In this document: positions 17,982-27,114 of the stretch, piece after piece
Numbering within the stretch: the first letter of the stretch is position 1
Layout: the number at the start of each line of letters is the position of its first letter
Source: CBDCZY01 sp965224745
GTDB taxonomy: Bacteria > Pseudomonadota > Gammaproteobacteria > Methylococcales > Methylomonadaceae
DNA length: 64,000 bases
Assembly: GCA_965224745.1 (NCBI GenBank)
Contig: CBDCZY010000002.1
Location: forward strand, 806,001 to 870,000
Direction: 5' to 3'
Position numbers and translations under genes: made by a program
Notes under the pieces: model-generated
What the model saw: only the letters and a program-made list of their open reading frames with translations
What the model was told of the DNA's origin: nothing
Database searches by the model: none

Positions 17982-18215
17982 ATGAAAATCATCAATATAC
18001 ACGAAGCAAAAACACACTTGTCAAAGATCGCTGAAGAGGTTGCGGCAGGTAAAGAGATCATTGTCGGCAAGGCTGGAAAGCCCATGATGAAGCTCATCCC
18101 AATAACTGACAAACAAAAACAAATAAAACTGGGCGCTTTAAAGGGAAAGATTAAGATCGCTGAAGATTTTGACGAACCCTTGCCACAAAAAATCTTGGAC
18201 AGTTTTGAAGAGTAA
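17982..18215 (+). CDS. Phd/YefM-family antitoxin
   Basis: 77 residues. The N-terminal NIHEAKTHLSKIAEEVAAGK and IIVGKAGKPMMKLIP form the Phd DNA-binding fold, and the tail AEDFDEPLPQKILDSFEE is the toxin-binding helix. It is a paralogue of 533-772. The PIN toxin gene follows after 8 bases. Upstream, ACTAGACTAAACTAAGTC (about 17941-17958) contains short repeats that could form an operator, unproven. Confidence 0.88.
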   Translation: MKIINIHEAKTHLSKIAEEVAAGKEIIVGKAGKPMMKLIPITDKQKQIKLGALKGKIKIAEDFDEPLPQKILDSFEE

Positions 18216-18223
18216 ATCGAGTA

Positions 18224-18607
18224 ATGAGAATCTTGCTTGATACACATATTCTACTGTGGGGCCTGGCAGATAGCCATGAGCTTCCGGAAAAAGCACGGCA
18301 ACACATTCATGGAGCTGAGATCGTTTTCGTCAGTGTTGCCAGTCTCTGGGAGATCGCAATAAAAACCTCCCTGGGAAAATTGGATGTGGGTGTAGGAACT
18401 GCTGAGCTACACCAAATTATCATAGACAGTGGTTTAGAAATTCTTACGATTAACGCCGAGCATATTGAACCACTAAAGAATCTTACACATCACCACCGCG
18501 ATCCTTTTGACCGATTATTAATAGCCCAAAGTATTTCGGAACCTCTAAGATTACTCACTCATGATCAACAATTACCCGCCTATGGCAATACAATTTTACT
18601 GGTTTAA
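18224..18607 (+). CDS. PIN-domain toxin partner of Phd antitoxin
   Basis: 127 residues. PIN acidic residues D6 (RILLDTHILLW), E43 (SLWEIAIKTSLGKL) and D93/D96 (HRDPFDRLLIAQS) are all present, and the end HDQQLPAYG is standard for this subgroup. Same arrangement as the pair at 144-772, but on the opposite strand. Family role is ribonuclease toxin. Confidence 0.88.
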   Translation: MRILLDTHILLWGLADSHELPEKARQHIHGAEIVFVSVASLWEIAIKTSLGKLDVGVGTAELHQIIIDSGLEILTINAEHIEPLKNLTHHHRDPFDRLLIAQSISEPLRLLTHDQQLPAYGNTILLV

Positions 18608-18756
18608 GATAGTGCAGCCTTTTCCCATACGAAATATGTCCAAATTGACAATAAAACAGCTCATGATGTGAGATTGAATGAAAGCAGAATTGTCCTCAAA
18701 ATGGGTAGTAACTTAAGTGCTAAAACTGCTTTATTGTCTAAAAATCCATTCTTACT

Positions 18757-19167
18757 TTATTTCAATGTTTTACATAGAAAGTCAGTTAAAAAACGGTACT
18801 GACTTTGTTTGATAAACTCAAAAATAAGACTCATATCAATATTCATATAGTCATGCACAATTCGATTGCGCAGACCTATGGCCGAATTCCATTGCTCCAA
18901 TGATGATTGCTCAATTTCTCCCAGCCTAGCAAGCACATCAAAAGCATCATACGCTGAAACGGGAACGGGTTCATTGGCTGCTTTGAGTAGTTGCTTAGCT
19001 TTGCCGATGGCATTTTCTATCAATATTTGCAAAGCATGTAACACACCATTTTGCTCCAAACGCGATAAATTTTTTCCCGATGTTAATAAGTGCTGCGCCT
19101 CATCCAGTAATGCCGTTTGTTCTGTTGCAATACGTGCAGTTTCAGCTTGATAGAGATCGAGGCGCAT
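18757..19167 (-). CDS. hepT: HepT-like HEPN toxin, pair 1
   Basis: 136 residues from the ATG at 19167 (MRLDLYQAETARIATEQTAL); an upstream start at 19200 would overlap mntA by another 33 bases. The helical HEPN (DUF86) fold ends with the R-x4-H-x-Y motif in GLRNRIVHDYMNID, the catalytic and AMP-acceptor site of the Shewanella HepT toxin. The mntA gene overlaps its start, as in known MntA-HepT pairs. It is very similar to 28752-29192, so the two pairs are duplicates. Confidence 0.85.
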   Translation of the reverse strand: MRLDLYQAETARIATEQTALLDEAQHLLTSGKNLSRLEQNGVLHALQILIENAIGKAKQLLKAANEPVPVSAYDAFDVLARLGEIEQSSLEQWNSAIGLRNRIVHDYMNIDMSLIFEFIKQSQYRFLTDFLCKTLK

Positions 19168-19534
19168 AGATTTTATCCCAATAAAAAATTTCCAGTTCAC
19201 ACCAGGTGCGCTGGAGAAAATAATTCCATGCCAGTGTATCTTCCCCTTTCAAGACCCTGCCTTCTTCAGCAACGGCTGCCCGTATCGCAAGTCCGGCTGA
19301 CACTAAATCGATTAAGTCTATTTTGGCTTCAGGTACGGCTAATTCTTGTGCCAGCAAACGTCTTAGGTTTTCTGTCTTACTTAATCGCTGCATAGGGTTT
19401 ATATCCGTCATCCAGCGGATGGCAATGTCCCAATCACTGTTTGGGGTAACATTACCTTGCACTTGGCTACCGATTAAAATGGCTAATTCAAGATCATTCT
19501 GTTCCGCTAACCATTGTTTAAGTTTTTTTAGCAT
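19142..19534 (-). CDS. mntA: MntA-type nucleotidyltransferase antitoxin, pair 1
   Basis: 130 residues. Minimal nucleotidyltransferase with GSQVQGNVTPNSDWDIAI: G22-S23 and the metal-binding D34-x-D36. A third acidic site is in EAKIDLIDLVSAGL. In the characterised family it transfers AMP to the HepT tyrosine and so blocks the toxin. The C-terminus overlaps hepT by about 26 bases. Its closest homologue is 29173-29568. Confidence 0.85.
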   Translation of the reverse strand: MLKKLKQWLAEQNDLELAILIGSQVQGNVTPNSDWDIAIRWMTDINPMQRLSKTENLRRLLAQELAVPEAKIDLIDLVSAGLAIRAAVAEEGRVLKGEDTLAWNYFLQRTWCELEIFYWDKIYAPRSLSS

Positions 19535-20225
19535 ATATTATGGAAGGGATGGATTTGTCAAAACAAACATAGTAAAGATAGTTTTATTGGCACCCAAGCA
19601 TTCACATCCTTAAATAGCAATTTACTTTTATGATTTAAATTTGCAATTCGCATTCTAAGCTTTTGCGTAATATTTAAAGGTATTTTATACACTCATTATC
19701 TACATCAATAGCGTCTGGATTAGATTTTATTGAATCTGTATGGCCTGCGCGCCTGGGGCGATATCACTTTTTTCTCCCCTTAACTATCATTTTTAACAAT
19801 CTTAAAGTGTCATAGGGTTTTCCAATCAAGCACCCGCCTAGAAATACTTTTAAACTTTCCTTTTCTTGACTATTTTAAATCAAATATTTTGATCTAGTTC
19901 TACTTTATCAGATTAACCATAAGGCCGTCATACTCGTCTGGAACGGGTATCCAGCGACACGGAAGGCAAGCTGAAATTCATCCATGAAGCCTGGATTCCG
20001 GCAATCCCTGCCGGAATGACGATCTTGGAAAAAATGAATGGGTAATCTGACAAAGTAGCACTAGGACGTTTTTTCTTAACCAGTATAAACCTTCTGTAGC
20101 TTCACTTTTTTTCTTACTGGCCAAGCTAAACCCTGCCTGGATGAGTTAAAAACTGGCGCATCGGAACAACAATTAGAGAGGGTTTTAGTGCTCAAAATTT
20201 TACGTAAAATCACAGGCTTGACCCA
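19535..20225. other. Long intergenic region with one MITE
   Basis: 690 bases between mntA and the Fic gene. It holds the MITE at 19898-20059 and otherwise AT-rich DNA without a supportable gene. The stretch 20060-20225 contains no clear promoter for the Fic gene, which reads the other way. Confidence 0.4.
19898..20059 (+). repeat. MITE family 2, copy 1
   Basis: About 160 bp bounded by inverted ends TCTACTTTATCAGATTAA and TAATCTGACAAAGTAG. The interior carries GGATTCCGGCAATCCCTGCC-GGAATGACG, a strong palindrome. Other copies: 27146-27313 and 46043-46212 (opposite orientation) and 28497-28665 (same orientation). It is too short to encode a transposase. Confidence 0.8.
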
Positions 20226-21398
20226 CTATCCCTTAGTAGATTCTGATTTGATCGTTAATCGCCATCGAGTTAAAAGCGTTTGATCGATGGCAGCTAACGT
20301 ATAATGTGTGCTGCGACCACCCCCTGCACTTTGCACTAAAGCGCCAATTTGTAACATGTTTGCAATGTCGCGTGTGGCGGTTGTCGCTGAACATTGCGTG
20401 ATCGCGCGATATTTCTTGTTTGTGAGTCCACCTTCAAAGCCTTTGATACCTTCAGCAAAGATACGCTTCACCACTTTTGCTTGACGGTGGTTTAGATGGT
20501 CGGCAAAGCTGTCATAAAAGCGTGTTTTACCGAGGGTAAAGTCTATTTTCAGTTTAGTAATGGCCTGTGCTGTTTCTGCAAGATTAACAAAATAATCCAG
20601 CCACTGATTCACATTCATACCATGCTGACCAAGATTTCCTAGCGCGTCATAATACGCCGTTCGATTTGTTGCGATGGCGGTTGATAATGATGCCAGATTT
20701 GGATGCCTCAATGTCTTAGATAAGGCATGTTCAATGATTGCGCGTCCAACGCGGCCATTGCCATCTTCAAATGGATGGATGATCTCAAACCATGCATGTG
20801 CAATGCCTGCGCGTATCAATCCGGGTATTTTTTCAGTACCATTTATGGGGTCGGTGCGGTTGTACCAGTTCATAAAACGTTCCATTTCAGCCGGCACTTG
20901 ATCGGACGGTGGCGCAACATAGTGGACTTGCTGTTTTCCAATGGCACCGGACACAATTTGCATAGGATTGTCGTGTTGTCGATAGTCACCGCGGGTGATA
21001 GGTCGGAATTGAGAGTCAATCACAACCATTTCCTGCCATTTGCAGAGCATAGCCTTAGTAAGCGTCTGATTCCAGTGTTGATGGACTGAAACCATTAATG
21101 CGGCAATGCCCTCTTCTTTGGGATCGTAAGAACGTTGGTGAATGTCTGTTAGTCCAATAAAGGCTTTAATGGATGATTGGACAGAGGCGCGATTCAATTG
21201 CTCACCTTCAATTGCACTGGTTGTAATTGCTTCTGAGACCATCAGGTCAATGAATGCTTTATCCTGGTGATGTTGCGACATACCTTCAAGACGACCGAAG
21301 ATGCGCTCTGCCACATTTAAAAAACGAGCAATCTGTGATAAGTAGCGTGACGCGTCGTAAGTAAAATAAGGCCAGTCATTGTGTTGCCAAATATACAT
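20226..21398 (-). CDS. Fic-domain AMPylator with DUF4172 N-terminus
   Basis: 390 residues. N-terminal DUF4172 (MYIWQHNDWPYFTYDASRYL), then the Fic core with the full active site HPFEDGNGRVGR (H208). An inhibitory helix T60-S-A-I-E64-G in EAITTSAIEGEQLN fits the class II (intramolecular) S/T-x3-E-G/N motif, so the enzyme is expected to be auto-inhibited. A winged-helix-like C-terminus (TQCSATTATRDIANMLQIGA) probably binds DNA. Fic enzymes move AMP from ATP to protein hydroxyls. No separate antitoxin is adjacent. Confidence 0.9.
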   Translation of the reverse strand: MYIWQHNDWPYFTYDASRYLSQIARFLNVAERIFGRLEGMSQHHQDKAFIDLMVSEAITTSAIEGEQLNRASVQSSIKAFIGLTDIHQRSYDPKEEGIAALMVSVHQHWNQTLTKAMLCKWQEMVVIDSQFRPITRGDYRQHDNPMQIVSGAIGKQQVHYVAPPSDQVPAEMERFMNWYNRTDPINGTEKIPGLIRAGIAHAWFEIIHPFEDGNGRVGRAIIEHALSKTLRHPNLASLSTAIATNRTAYYDALGNLGQHGMNVNQWLDYFVNLAETAQAITKLKIDFTLGKTRFYDSFADHLNHRQAKVVKRIFAEGIKGFEGGLTNKKYRAITQCSATTATRDIANMLQIGALVQSAGGGRSTHYTLAAIDQTLLTRWRLTIKSESTKG

Positions 21399-21497
21399 GA
21401 GTTGATTATAACGATTATTCGGCCCATAAACATGATTATATTGGTGTGATTACGAGGCGAAGGTGTTCTTTGAATTTAATCTGACGGGACTTGACAC

Positions 21498-22885
21498 AGT
21501 ATTTTCCAATTCAGAAATGAGTCTGAAATGTGCATAAAAGTTAAGCCATTTTTTTCTGTTCAAAAATCTGGTTAAAAAGTTTCTGTCTTTCTTTTTTTAG
21601 GATTATAGCGGCCTGATTATCGGTTATTGCCATGGCAACCTGATCGAGTATCGCAAAGCTTATTCCCGGTTTCAAATATTTTTCACTGTCAGGTAGTGAT
21701 TTGAGTTTGTCATAAGGTGTCATCATGTTTTTATAGGGGTATTGCTTAGACTGCTTTCCTTTATCGTCGGTGATGATTTCAGGATAAAAGCAGGGCCTGT
21801 GATAGTTAACATAGGGGTACAAATACTTGATATTGAATTCATTCAGCCTCGCAGCCCATCTTTGTGGGATATGGGTATAGCCAAAAACCTTTCTGACCAC
21901 CGCGGCATTTTTGCCTTCAACCAGTGCATTATCATTGGTTTGTCGGGATCGTGATTTGGTCATTTCAATCAATAGCTTATTTAACAGGTTCTCTACGGGC
22001 TTGTTGATATATTCTGACCCATTGTCAGAGTGAAAACCTTTGATGATAAAGGGAAAAGTTTCCAGTATTTGTTCAAGCACGGGGATTAAAAAGTGTTCGC
22101 TGATTTTTTCAACGGATAAGATCATTTCAAACTGAGTGACTTCATCAACTACATTGATATGATAAACGCCTTTTTGCTTGTCCTGGTCGCCCTGGTGAAC
22201 GGTATCAACGCGAAGGTATCCTGGCTGACCGTTGGCTTGTGGTTTTCTTTTGTCGCCAATGGCGATCTGCCTGGGTTTGGTTTTTTCAAAGTCTCTGCGC
22301 TGTAACTGATAGGTTTTTGATGCCCTCAGATTGTAGAGGTGTGAAACAGAGATTGTCGCCAGCTTTTGATACTGCTTCTCTCCGTACACCTGATAGGAAC
22401 GCTCAATAAGCTTTTTCACGGCATGACCACAAGGTTTCTCATGCCATTCATCAATGTCTGCCAATAATCGAATATCGCGCTGAGAATATTTTCGGTTGAA
22501 ACCATTGCCTCTTGCTGGGCTGTACCTGACGTAACCGGTCTTTCGGTACTGCGCGATGAGACGTGTCATCTGCTGGCGGGAATAACCGGTTAGCTTAATC
22601 AGAAACCGACTAATGATGCCCTTGTCTTTTTTATTGCAGGACAGGTAGTTGAATTTAACGAGTCCCTTTTGGATCAATTGATACCGCTCAGCTTTATTAC
22701 CCGGTATCGAATAGGCTATCGATTGGTTGCCCTGTAAAAAGGATTCGAGGTGCTCTATTTGGGTTAAATTATCGATGTTCATAATCATTTTCATAAAGTG
22801 GATTATGAACAGAAAAGCTATTTCAGGCTCATTTTATACTGGAAATAAGGAGTCGTTTCAGACTCATTTCATATTGGACAAGACT
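21498..22885 (-). mobile_element. 1388-bp integrase-core IS, intact copy 2
   Basis: Ends AGTATTTTCCAATTCAGAAA (left) and AGTCTTGTCCAATATGAAAT (right, complementary strand), an imperfect inverted repeat. The 5-bp target duplication GACAC flanks it at 21493-21497 and 22886-22890. The sequence appears identical to the copy at 51141-52528, so both moved recently. The right end has two direct ATGAGxCTGAA blocks, the left end one. Confidence 0.9.
21541..22794 (-). CDS. Integrase-core transposase of IS copy 2
   Basis: 417 residues, intact. Helix-turn-helix at about 55-90 (KLTGYSRQQMTRLIAQYRKT) and DDE triad: D in YLRVDTVHQGDQDKQKG, D in GFHSDNGSEYIN, E in NALVEGKNAAVVRKVFG. The basic C-terminus is ILKKERQKLFNQIFEQKK. 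The protein is identical to that at 51184-52437. The 5-bp duplications and rve core are seen directly; the IS family name is not certain. Confidence 0.9.
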   Translation of the reverse strand: MKMIMNIDNLTQIEHLESFLQGNQSIAYSIPGNKAERYQLIQKGLVKFNYLSCNKKDKGIISRFLIKLTGYSRQQMTRLIAQYRKTGYVRYSPARGNGFNRKYSQRDIRLLADIDEWHEKPCGHAVKKLIERSYQVYGEKQYQKLATISVSHLYNLRASKTYQLQRRDFEKTKPRQIAIGDKRKPQANGQPGYLRVDTVHQGDQDKQKGVYHINVVDEVTQFEMILSVEKISEHFLIPVLEQILETFPFIIKGFHSDNGSEYINKPVENLLNKLLIEMTKSRSRQTNDNALVEGKNAAVVRKVFGYTHIPQRWAARLNEFNIKYLYPYVNYHRPCFYPEIITDDKGKQSKQYPYKNMMTPYDKLKSLPDSEKYLKPGISFAILDQVAMAITDNQAAIILKKERQKLFNQIFEQKKMA

Positions 22886-22976
22886 GACACTTGACACTTC
22901 GGTCGTATGGATGATAAAAGATTACAAAGGGCTATAAATATAGTTTTTTGTTTACTTTTTGCCCCCTTAAAAATTC

Positions 22977-23783
22977 GGCATTGCTAATTTAGTATAGTTT
23001 TATGTTAGAATTAAAATAGGGCATTGCTAATTTAGTATAGCTTTATGTTAGAATTAAATTTTTGATATCTTTCTAAAGAGAGCGAGAAATTTAATGGAAT
23101 GCCCTAAATGCAAATCTAATAAAAACATCAAAGATGGTATCGTAAAACAAAAGCAGCGTTACAAATGTAAAGAATGTAATTTTCGATATACTGTTGCTAG
23201 TGGCTCGGGAGCCAAACCATTCTATTTAAGAAAGATGGCTCTTCAATTATATCTTGAAGGATTAGGGTTTCGTTCAATTGGTCGGGTTTTGAACGTAAGC
23301 AATGTCACGGTACTAAATTGGATTAGATCCTTTGGTGAGCAAGTTGCCGAATTGAAAAGTCCTGAACAAGTGATTTATGCTGAGATGGATGAAATGCATA
23401 CCTATGTGGGTCAAAAAAAAGCTATAAATGGATATGGATTGCTGTTGATAGATATGGGAAAAAATTCATCAATTTCATTGTTGGCGACCGAAGCGTACAG
23501 ACAGGACAAAAACTCTGGGAAGGAATTGAAGATCAATTAAATGGAACAATAGCAACCGATTATTGGCAGCCCTATGAACATTTTATTCCTAGCGAAAAAC
23601 ACGTTCAATCCAAAGCTGAAACATACACAGTTGAAGGCTACAATAGTATCTTTAGACATTTTCTTGCACGAATGAGAAGAAAGACAAAATGTTACACAAA
23701 AAGTGTTCGAATGCTTGAGCTGTCTATATTACTCTTAATGCATAAAAGAAATGGAACGTTAACTATACTAAATTAGCAATGCC
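22977..23783 (+). mobile_element. IS1-like element with duplicated left end
   Basis: Terminal repeats GGCATTGCTAATTTAGTATA-G (left, 22977) and its complement at 23763-23783. An 8-bp target duplication AAAAATTC is at 22969-22976 and 23784-23791, the size expected of IS1. The left 43 bases occur twice in tandem (22977-23019 and 23020-23062). The insertion lies inside the 3' end of wecB. Confidence 0.88.
23094..23776 (+). CDS. IS1-family transposase made by -1 frameshift
   Basis: Frame 0 encodes an InsA-like part: zinc ribbon CPKCKSNKNIKDGIVKQKQR with CKEC, then helix-turn-helix GFRSIGRVLNVSNVTVLNWI and DEMHTYVGQKK. At a run of eight A followed by G (23413-23421) the frame shifts by -1 and continues SYKWIWIAVDRYGKKFINFI, WEGIEDQLNGTIATDYWQPY and YNSIFRHFLARMRRKTKCY, the InsB catalytic part. 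Total about 227 residues. IS1 itself uses a -1 shift on an A-run, so this is probably programmed, not a mutation. Without the shift only a 148-residue protein forms. Confidence 0.8.
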
Positions 23784-24919
23784 AAAAATTCAACTATTCT
23801 GCTACATGCCTTACCATCACCGTAAGGGTTATGAGCTTGTGACATTTTTTTGTACTCATCTTCATCATTAAGAAGCTTTTGCGCTTCTTTAATGATTTTT
23901 TCTGGTTCTGTGCCTACTAGTTTGACGGTACCGGCTTCTAACGCTTCAGGTCTTTCGGTGGTATCTCTCATCACAAGTACTGGTTTACCTAAGCTCGGCG
24001 CCTCTTCTTGTACGCCGCCACTGTCTGTAATAATAAAATGAGCTAAATTCATTAGGTAGATAAACGGTTCGTATTGTAATGGGTCAATAAGAAAAACGTT
24101 CCTTGTATTCGAAAGAATTTCATTAACTGGTTTCTGTACATTGGGGTTTAAATGCACCGGATAAACGATATCTAAATCAGAGTTAGTTTGTACCAACGTT
24201 TTCAATGATTCACAAATATTGATAAAACCTTGACCAAAATTCTCACGCCTATGCCCCGTTACCAAGATTATTTTTCTATCAGGGTTAAATAGGTATTGAG
24301 TTTTGATAAAGTCAAGAATATTGTTTTCTAACGTTTTGTCATTTTTAATTTTATCTAACGCTAAAAAAAGTGCATCAATAACAGTATTTCCCGTTATTAC
24401 AATGTTCTTTTCAAGAACATTTTCGTTGAGTAGGTTTTGTTTGCTGGTTGATGTAGGTGCAAAGTGATATGTAGTAATTTGTGAAGTTAATTGACGGTTC
24501 GCTTCTTCTGGCCAAGGGCTATAGATATTACCTGTTCTTAAGCCTGCTTCAACATGGCCTACTTTAATTTTCTGGTAAAAGGCTGCTAATGATGTTGCGA
24601 ATGTAGTTGTCGTGTCACCATGTACTAACACGATATCCGGCCGGTAATCTAATAATACATCTTTCATACCCAATAACACACCAGACGTGATGTCATAGAG
24701 ATCCTGCCCGGCTTTCATTAGATTTAGATCGTAATCTGGCGTAATATTAAATATCGCCAATACTTGATCTAGCATTTCACGATGCTGCGCTGTCACACAC
24801 ACTTTTGCTTCTAATGATGTTTCAGTTTGAAGTGCTTTAACAAGCGGTGCCATTTTAATTGCTTCTGGCCGGGTGCCAAAAACAATTAGTATTTTTTTTA
24901 TGTTAGAAATTTCACTCAT
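23768..24919 (-). CDS. wecB: UDP-GlcNAc 2-epimerase, C-terminus supplied by an IS
   Basis: 383 residues, standard WecB length. GTRPEAIKMAPLVKALQTET, the catalytic D in LVHGDTTTTFATSLAAFY, VGHVEAGLRTGNIYSPWPEE, GHRRENFGQGF and SDSGGVQEEAPSLGKPVLVM are all conserved. It makes UDP-ManNAc from UDP-GlcNAc. The last residues (ALLI) and stop come from the IS1-like terminal repeat. The displaced native tail, LRGQKVNKKLYL-stop, is still readable beyond the element and ends at 22932. The core is intact, so it is probably functional. It may once have belonged to the wzx-wbuB polysaccharide operon. Confidence 0.9.
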   Translation of the reverse strand: MSEISNIKKILIVFGTRPEAIKMAPLVKALQTETSLEAKVCVTAQHREMLDQVLAIFNITPDYDLNLMKAGQDLYDITSGVLLGMKDVLLDYRPDIVLVHGDTTTTFATSLAAFYQKIKVGHVEAGLRTGNIYSPWPEEANRQLTSQITTYHFAPTSTSKQNLLNENVLEKNIVITGNTVIDALFLALDKIKNDKTLENNILDFIKTQYLFNPDRKIILVTGHRRENFGQGFINICESLKTLVQTNSDLDIVYPVHLNPNVQKPVNEILSNTRNVFLIDPLQYEPFIYLMNLAHFIITDSGGVQEEAPSLGKPVLVMRDTTERPEALEAGTVKLVGTEPEKIIKEAQKLLNDEDEYKKMSQAHNPYGDGKACSRIVEFLALLI

Positions 24920-24956
24920 CCTTTAACAATCTAATAATTCCTGTGGTTTCTTTTTA

Positions 24957-25004
24957 GCCTTTGGCGTTGTAAGTTTCTTTTACTTCTTCATTTTTTAGTA
25001 GGTA
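24957..25004 (-). pseudogene. Rpn nuclease remnant
   Basis: Sixteen codons read YLLKNEEVKETYNAKG, matching the YFLKNEEIKETFSAKG segment (about residue 200) of the two full Rpn proteins. Nothing more of the gene is left on either side. It is a relic of another Rpn copy, next to a REP-like palindrome. Confidence 0.55.
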
Positions 25005-25007
25005 CGC

Positions 25008-25042
25008 GGTTCATACTTCGACAAGCTCAGTACGAACGGATA
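25008..25042. repeat. REP-like palindromic unit
   Basis: GTTCATACTTCGACAAGCTC-AGTACGAACGG. The same unit occurs at 32427 and, inverted, at 16566. It follows the Rpn remnant directly. Confidence 0.55.
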
Positions 25043-25201
25043 CATTGATTTCATTGGTTCTCTCATCTTCATCTTCGGATCAGCCGGGTTGTTTGTTCAT
25101 TTAAAGAAATTTTTCACGTGTTTCTGTCTATTGGGTGTCGGTAATACCTGTCGGCTTACCTGCCACAATTGAAGATTCCCTGTTAAAAACTTTATTCGTG
25201 A

Positions 25202-25747
25202 TCACAACCAAATCCCTGAGAATTCGAATTGAATAATACATTTACCTAAATCAAACTCAACATTCTCCTTGTTGGTGTCTAGAACCTTGATGTAATGTCC
25301 ATCATGCAAACAATAGACCTTGGCCATGCTTTCATCTGGGTCAACAATGACATAGTGTTGTACACCTTCTTGTTCATAGAGTTCAAATTTGGTGGTACGG
25401 TCTTTATGAGCAGTCGCCTTAGAAAGCACTTCAAAAATTAAGGTGGGCGCCTTGCTTAAGTAAGCTTTTTTTTCCAAGTCCCCGCAAACGACTAAATTAT
25501 CAGGCTGGACGGTTGTTCCTTCATCAATTTTCCAGTCAACGGGTAACAAAGCATGGCATTCCTGGCAGTTTTTCAACGCTTGCTCTAACTGGCTGGCAAT
25601 ATGTTGGCTGATTGATTGATGCGCGATGCTCCGTACAGGGCTCATGGCATGAGCTACACCATAGATCAATTCCCAGCGACCTTCCCATTGCACATAGTCA
25701 TCGTATGTATAGTGCGGCAAATCTTCCAAACTTGGCATACGCATCAA
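25202..25747 (-). CDS. Uma2-family putative endonuclease
   Basis: 181 residues. N-terminal YTYDDYVQWEGRWELIYGVA, catalytic PD in TVQPDNLVVCGD and E in TLIFEVLSKATAHKDRTTKF, then YEQEGVQHYVIVDPDESMAK. It is closest to 1235-1777. It is the downstream member of the second protease, Rpn, Uma2 trio, of which it is the only undamaged gene. Confidence 0.85.
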   Translation of the reverse strand: MMRMPSLEDLPHYTYDDYVQWEGRWELIYGVAHAMSPVRSIAHQSISQHIASQLEQALKNCQECHALLPVDWKIDEGTTVQPDNLVVCGDLEKKAYLSKAPTLIFEVLSKATAHKDRTTKFELYEQEGVQHYVIVDPDESMAKVYCLHDGHYIKVLDTNKENVEFDLGKCIIQFEFSGIWL

Positions 25748-25897
25748 TTCAGCTCCTATCTCTTCGGCGAGACCTAAGCAAGAAACACTGAAAAATCAAT
25801 AAACTAACCATATCATAACAGGACCATCGACATAGGCATTGTGCAAAATATCGCGAATAAGCTGTTGTTTTGCTTCCTTGATGCGCACTCAAAACCC

Positions 25898-26198
25898 TCA
25901 GTGCTTTTTGCCATATTTGCACACAACCAACACATCTAAACGATCAAAGGATTCAGGCGTTATTACGATATCACTTGTCTTGTCTTTTCCTTTCTGCAAT
26001 AAGCATTTAATTTCTGTTAACTTTAAATCTGTTACTTCCGCGATTGTATCAACAGTAGCTCCTGTTTTGACTAATTTAAGCGCGATGTCTTTAGTCACTT
26101 TGTCCATACCTTCAACCATACCTTCTGCTTTCCCTTCGCTATAGCCGTCACCAAATGAGGATTCGACCATACTGGCTTGCTAATGGAGGTCTTCCGTT
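25898..26198 (-). pseudogene. Rpn nuclease C-terminal fragment
   Basis: Reads EDLH-stop-QASMVESSFGDGYSE, then KAEGMVEGMDKVTKDIALKL and VTDLKLTEIKCLLQKGKDKT. This is the tail of Rpn copies 1 and 3 from residue about 225. A TAG replaces the Tyr codon of the usual HYQASM, and the whole nuclease domain is missing. It has one fewer EGK repeat than its paralogues. Confidence 0.75.
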
Positions 26199-26525
26199 AG
26201 GTTATTTTAACCTTTTTCGGTCAGGTTTTTAGGATGGTGCTGCTGACCAGTCCTCGGAGTCCTGCGATGTAGGTTTTAGCGTCCTTTTTCATTGATGTTT
26301 GGTAGCAAAAATCCGTTTATTAAGCTGTCATTTCTACATTACGTCCTTGGTTTCTGGTTTCCGGCAATCCCTGCCGGAATGACGGGGCGCTGGTTTTACC
26401 TCATCCCAACCTACCTCTCAATAGGAGAAGGAGTGATTCTACGTCTTCCGTGGCCACTAGTTTCCGGCAAAACTTGCCGGAATGACGTTACATTAACTAA
26501 ACTGTTTGATGTCCACAACCTTTTT
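26199..26525. repeat. Intergenic block with ATTCCGGCA palindromes
   Basis: About 330 bases. Contains CCGGCAATCCCTGCCGG (26361-26377) and TCCGGCAAAACTTGCCGGA (about 26463-26481), stem-loops that also form the core of MITE family 2. No gene is supported here. The plus-strand frames across it are artefacts of the repeats. Confidence 0.55.
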
Positions 26526-27114
26526 TTAGCTTCCACTCCTGGTAGTTTGTTTTGCCATAGTCGTTGCGACATTTGGACTTTGCGGATTAACAACTACTGT
26601 TCTGGTGACTGGATGTATCAAGACATCCATATCCTCCATCAGAATCGCCCCTAATAAAACTTCATCTCCCATGATTATAACGCCAACAAAAGCAGCTCGA
26701 TTCTGGAACTTGATTTTGACGGGGCCCGCATAGGGTATGAGTTGTTTACTGCCGTCTGCTAGAGTGACTTCTCTCTCATCAACCTAAAAAAATCAGTTGA
26801 ACCTTAATTTTACCTATAAGCCTTTGAAAATTATTTTTTTATAAATTTAACATTTTCACCCATTTGGTGAGTGGTTCAACTGCGGCGCAGTAAAATAAAG
26901 TATTTAAAATTAGTAAGTTGTAAAAGTCATTAGCTGATTTTAGGTTTTAACTGATTTATTTAGGATCAAGTGGCTTAATGTTTAATTGGAGCGCTATCTG
27001 TTCGGGTATGCACAAATGTAGCGCTCCAGAATCCACAAGTGCATTGACTTCTATCGAAGCTAATTCCGGCAATACGGGATTTGACAAATTGATCTCTGCA
27101 TAGACAAGGCCCAT
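26526..27114 (-). pseudogene. Retropepsin-like aspartic protease split by a MITE
   Basis: The N-terminal half from 27114 reads MGLVYAEINLSNPVLPELAS, then the catalytic LVDSGALHLCIPEQIALQL and KPLD. The C-terminal half resumes at 26782 as DEREVTLADGSKQLIPYAGP, then LLGAILMEDMDVLIHPV, with stop at 26526. Between them sits the 182-bp MITE at 26783-26964 with its 5-bp duplication. Removing MITE plus one duplication restores one unbroken frame of about 133 codons, so the gene was intact when hit. Confidence 0.85.
26783..26964. repeat. 182-bp MITE, copy A
   Basis: Bounded by CCTAAAAAAATCAGTT and, on the other strand, CCTAAATAAATCAGTT. Target duplication ATCAA at 26778-26782 and 26965-26969. It is the exact reverse complement of 30738-30919 as far as I can read. 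No coding capacity. Its ends match those of the transposase fragments at 14038 and 50553, which mark its likely autonomous relative. Confidence 0.9.

Noticed and set aside
25839..26144. Plus-strand frame of 101 codons
   Set aside because: It is the antisense of the Rpn C-terminal fragment.
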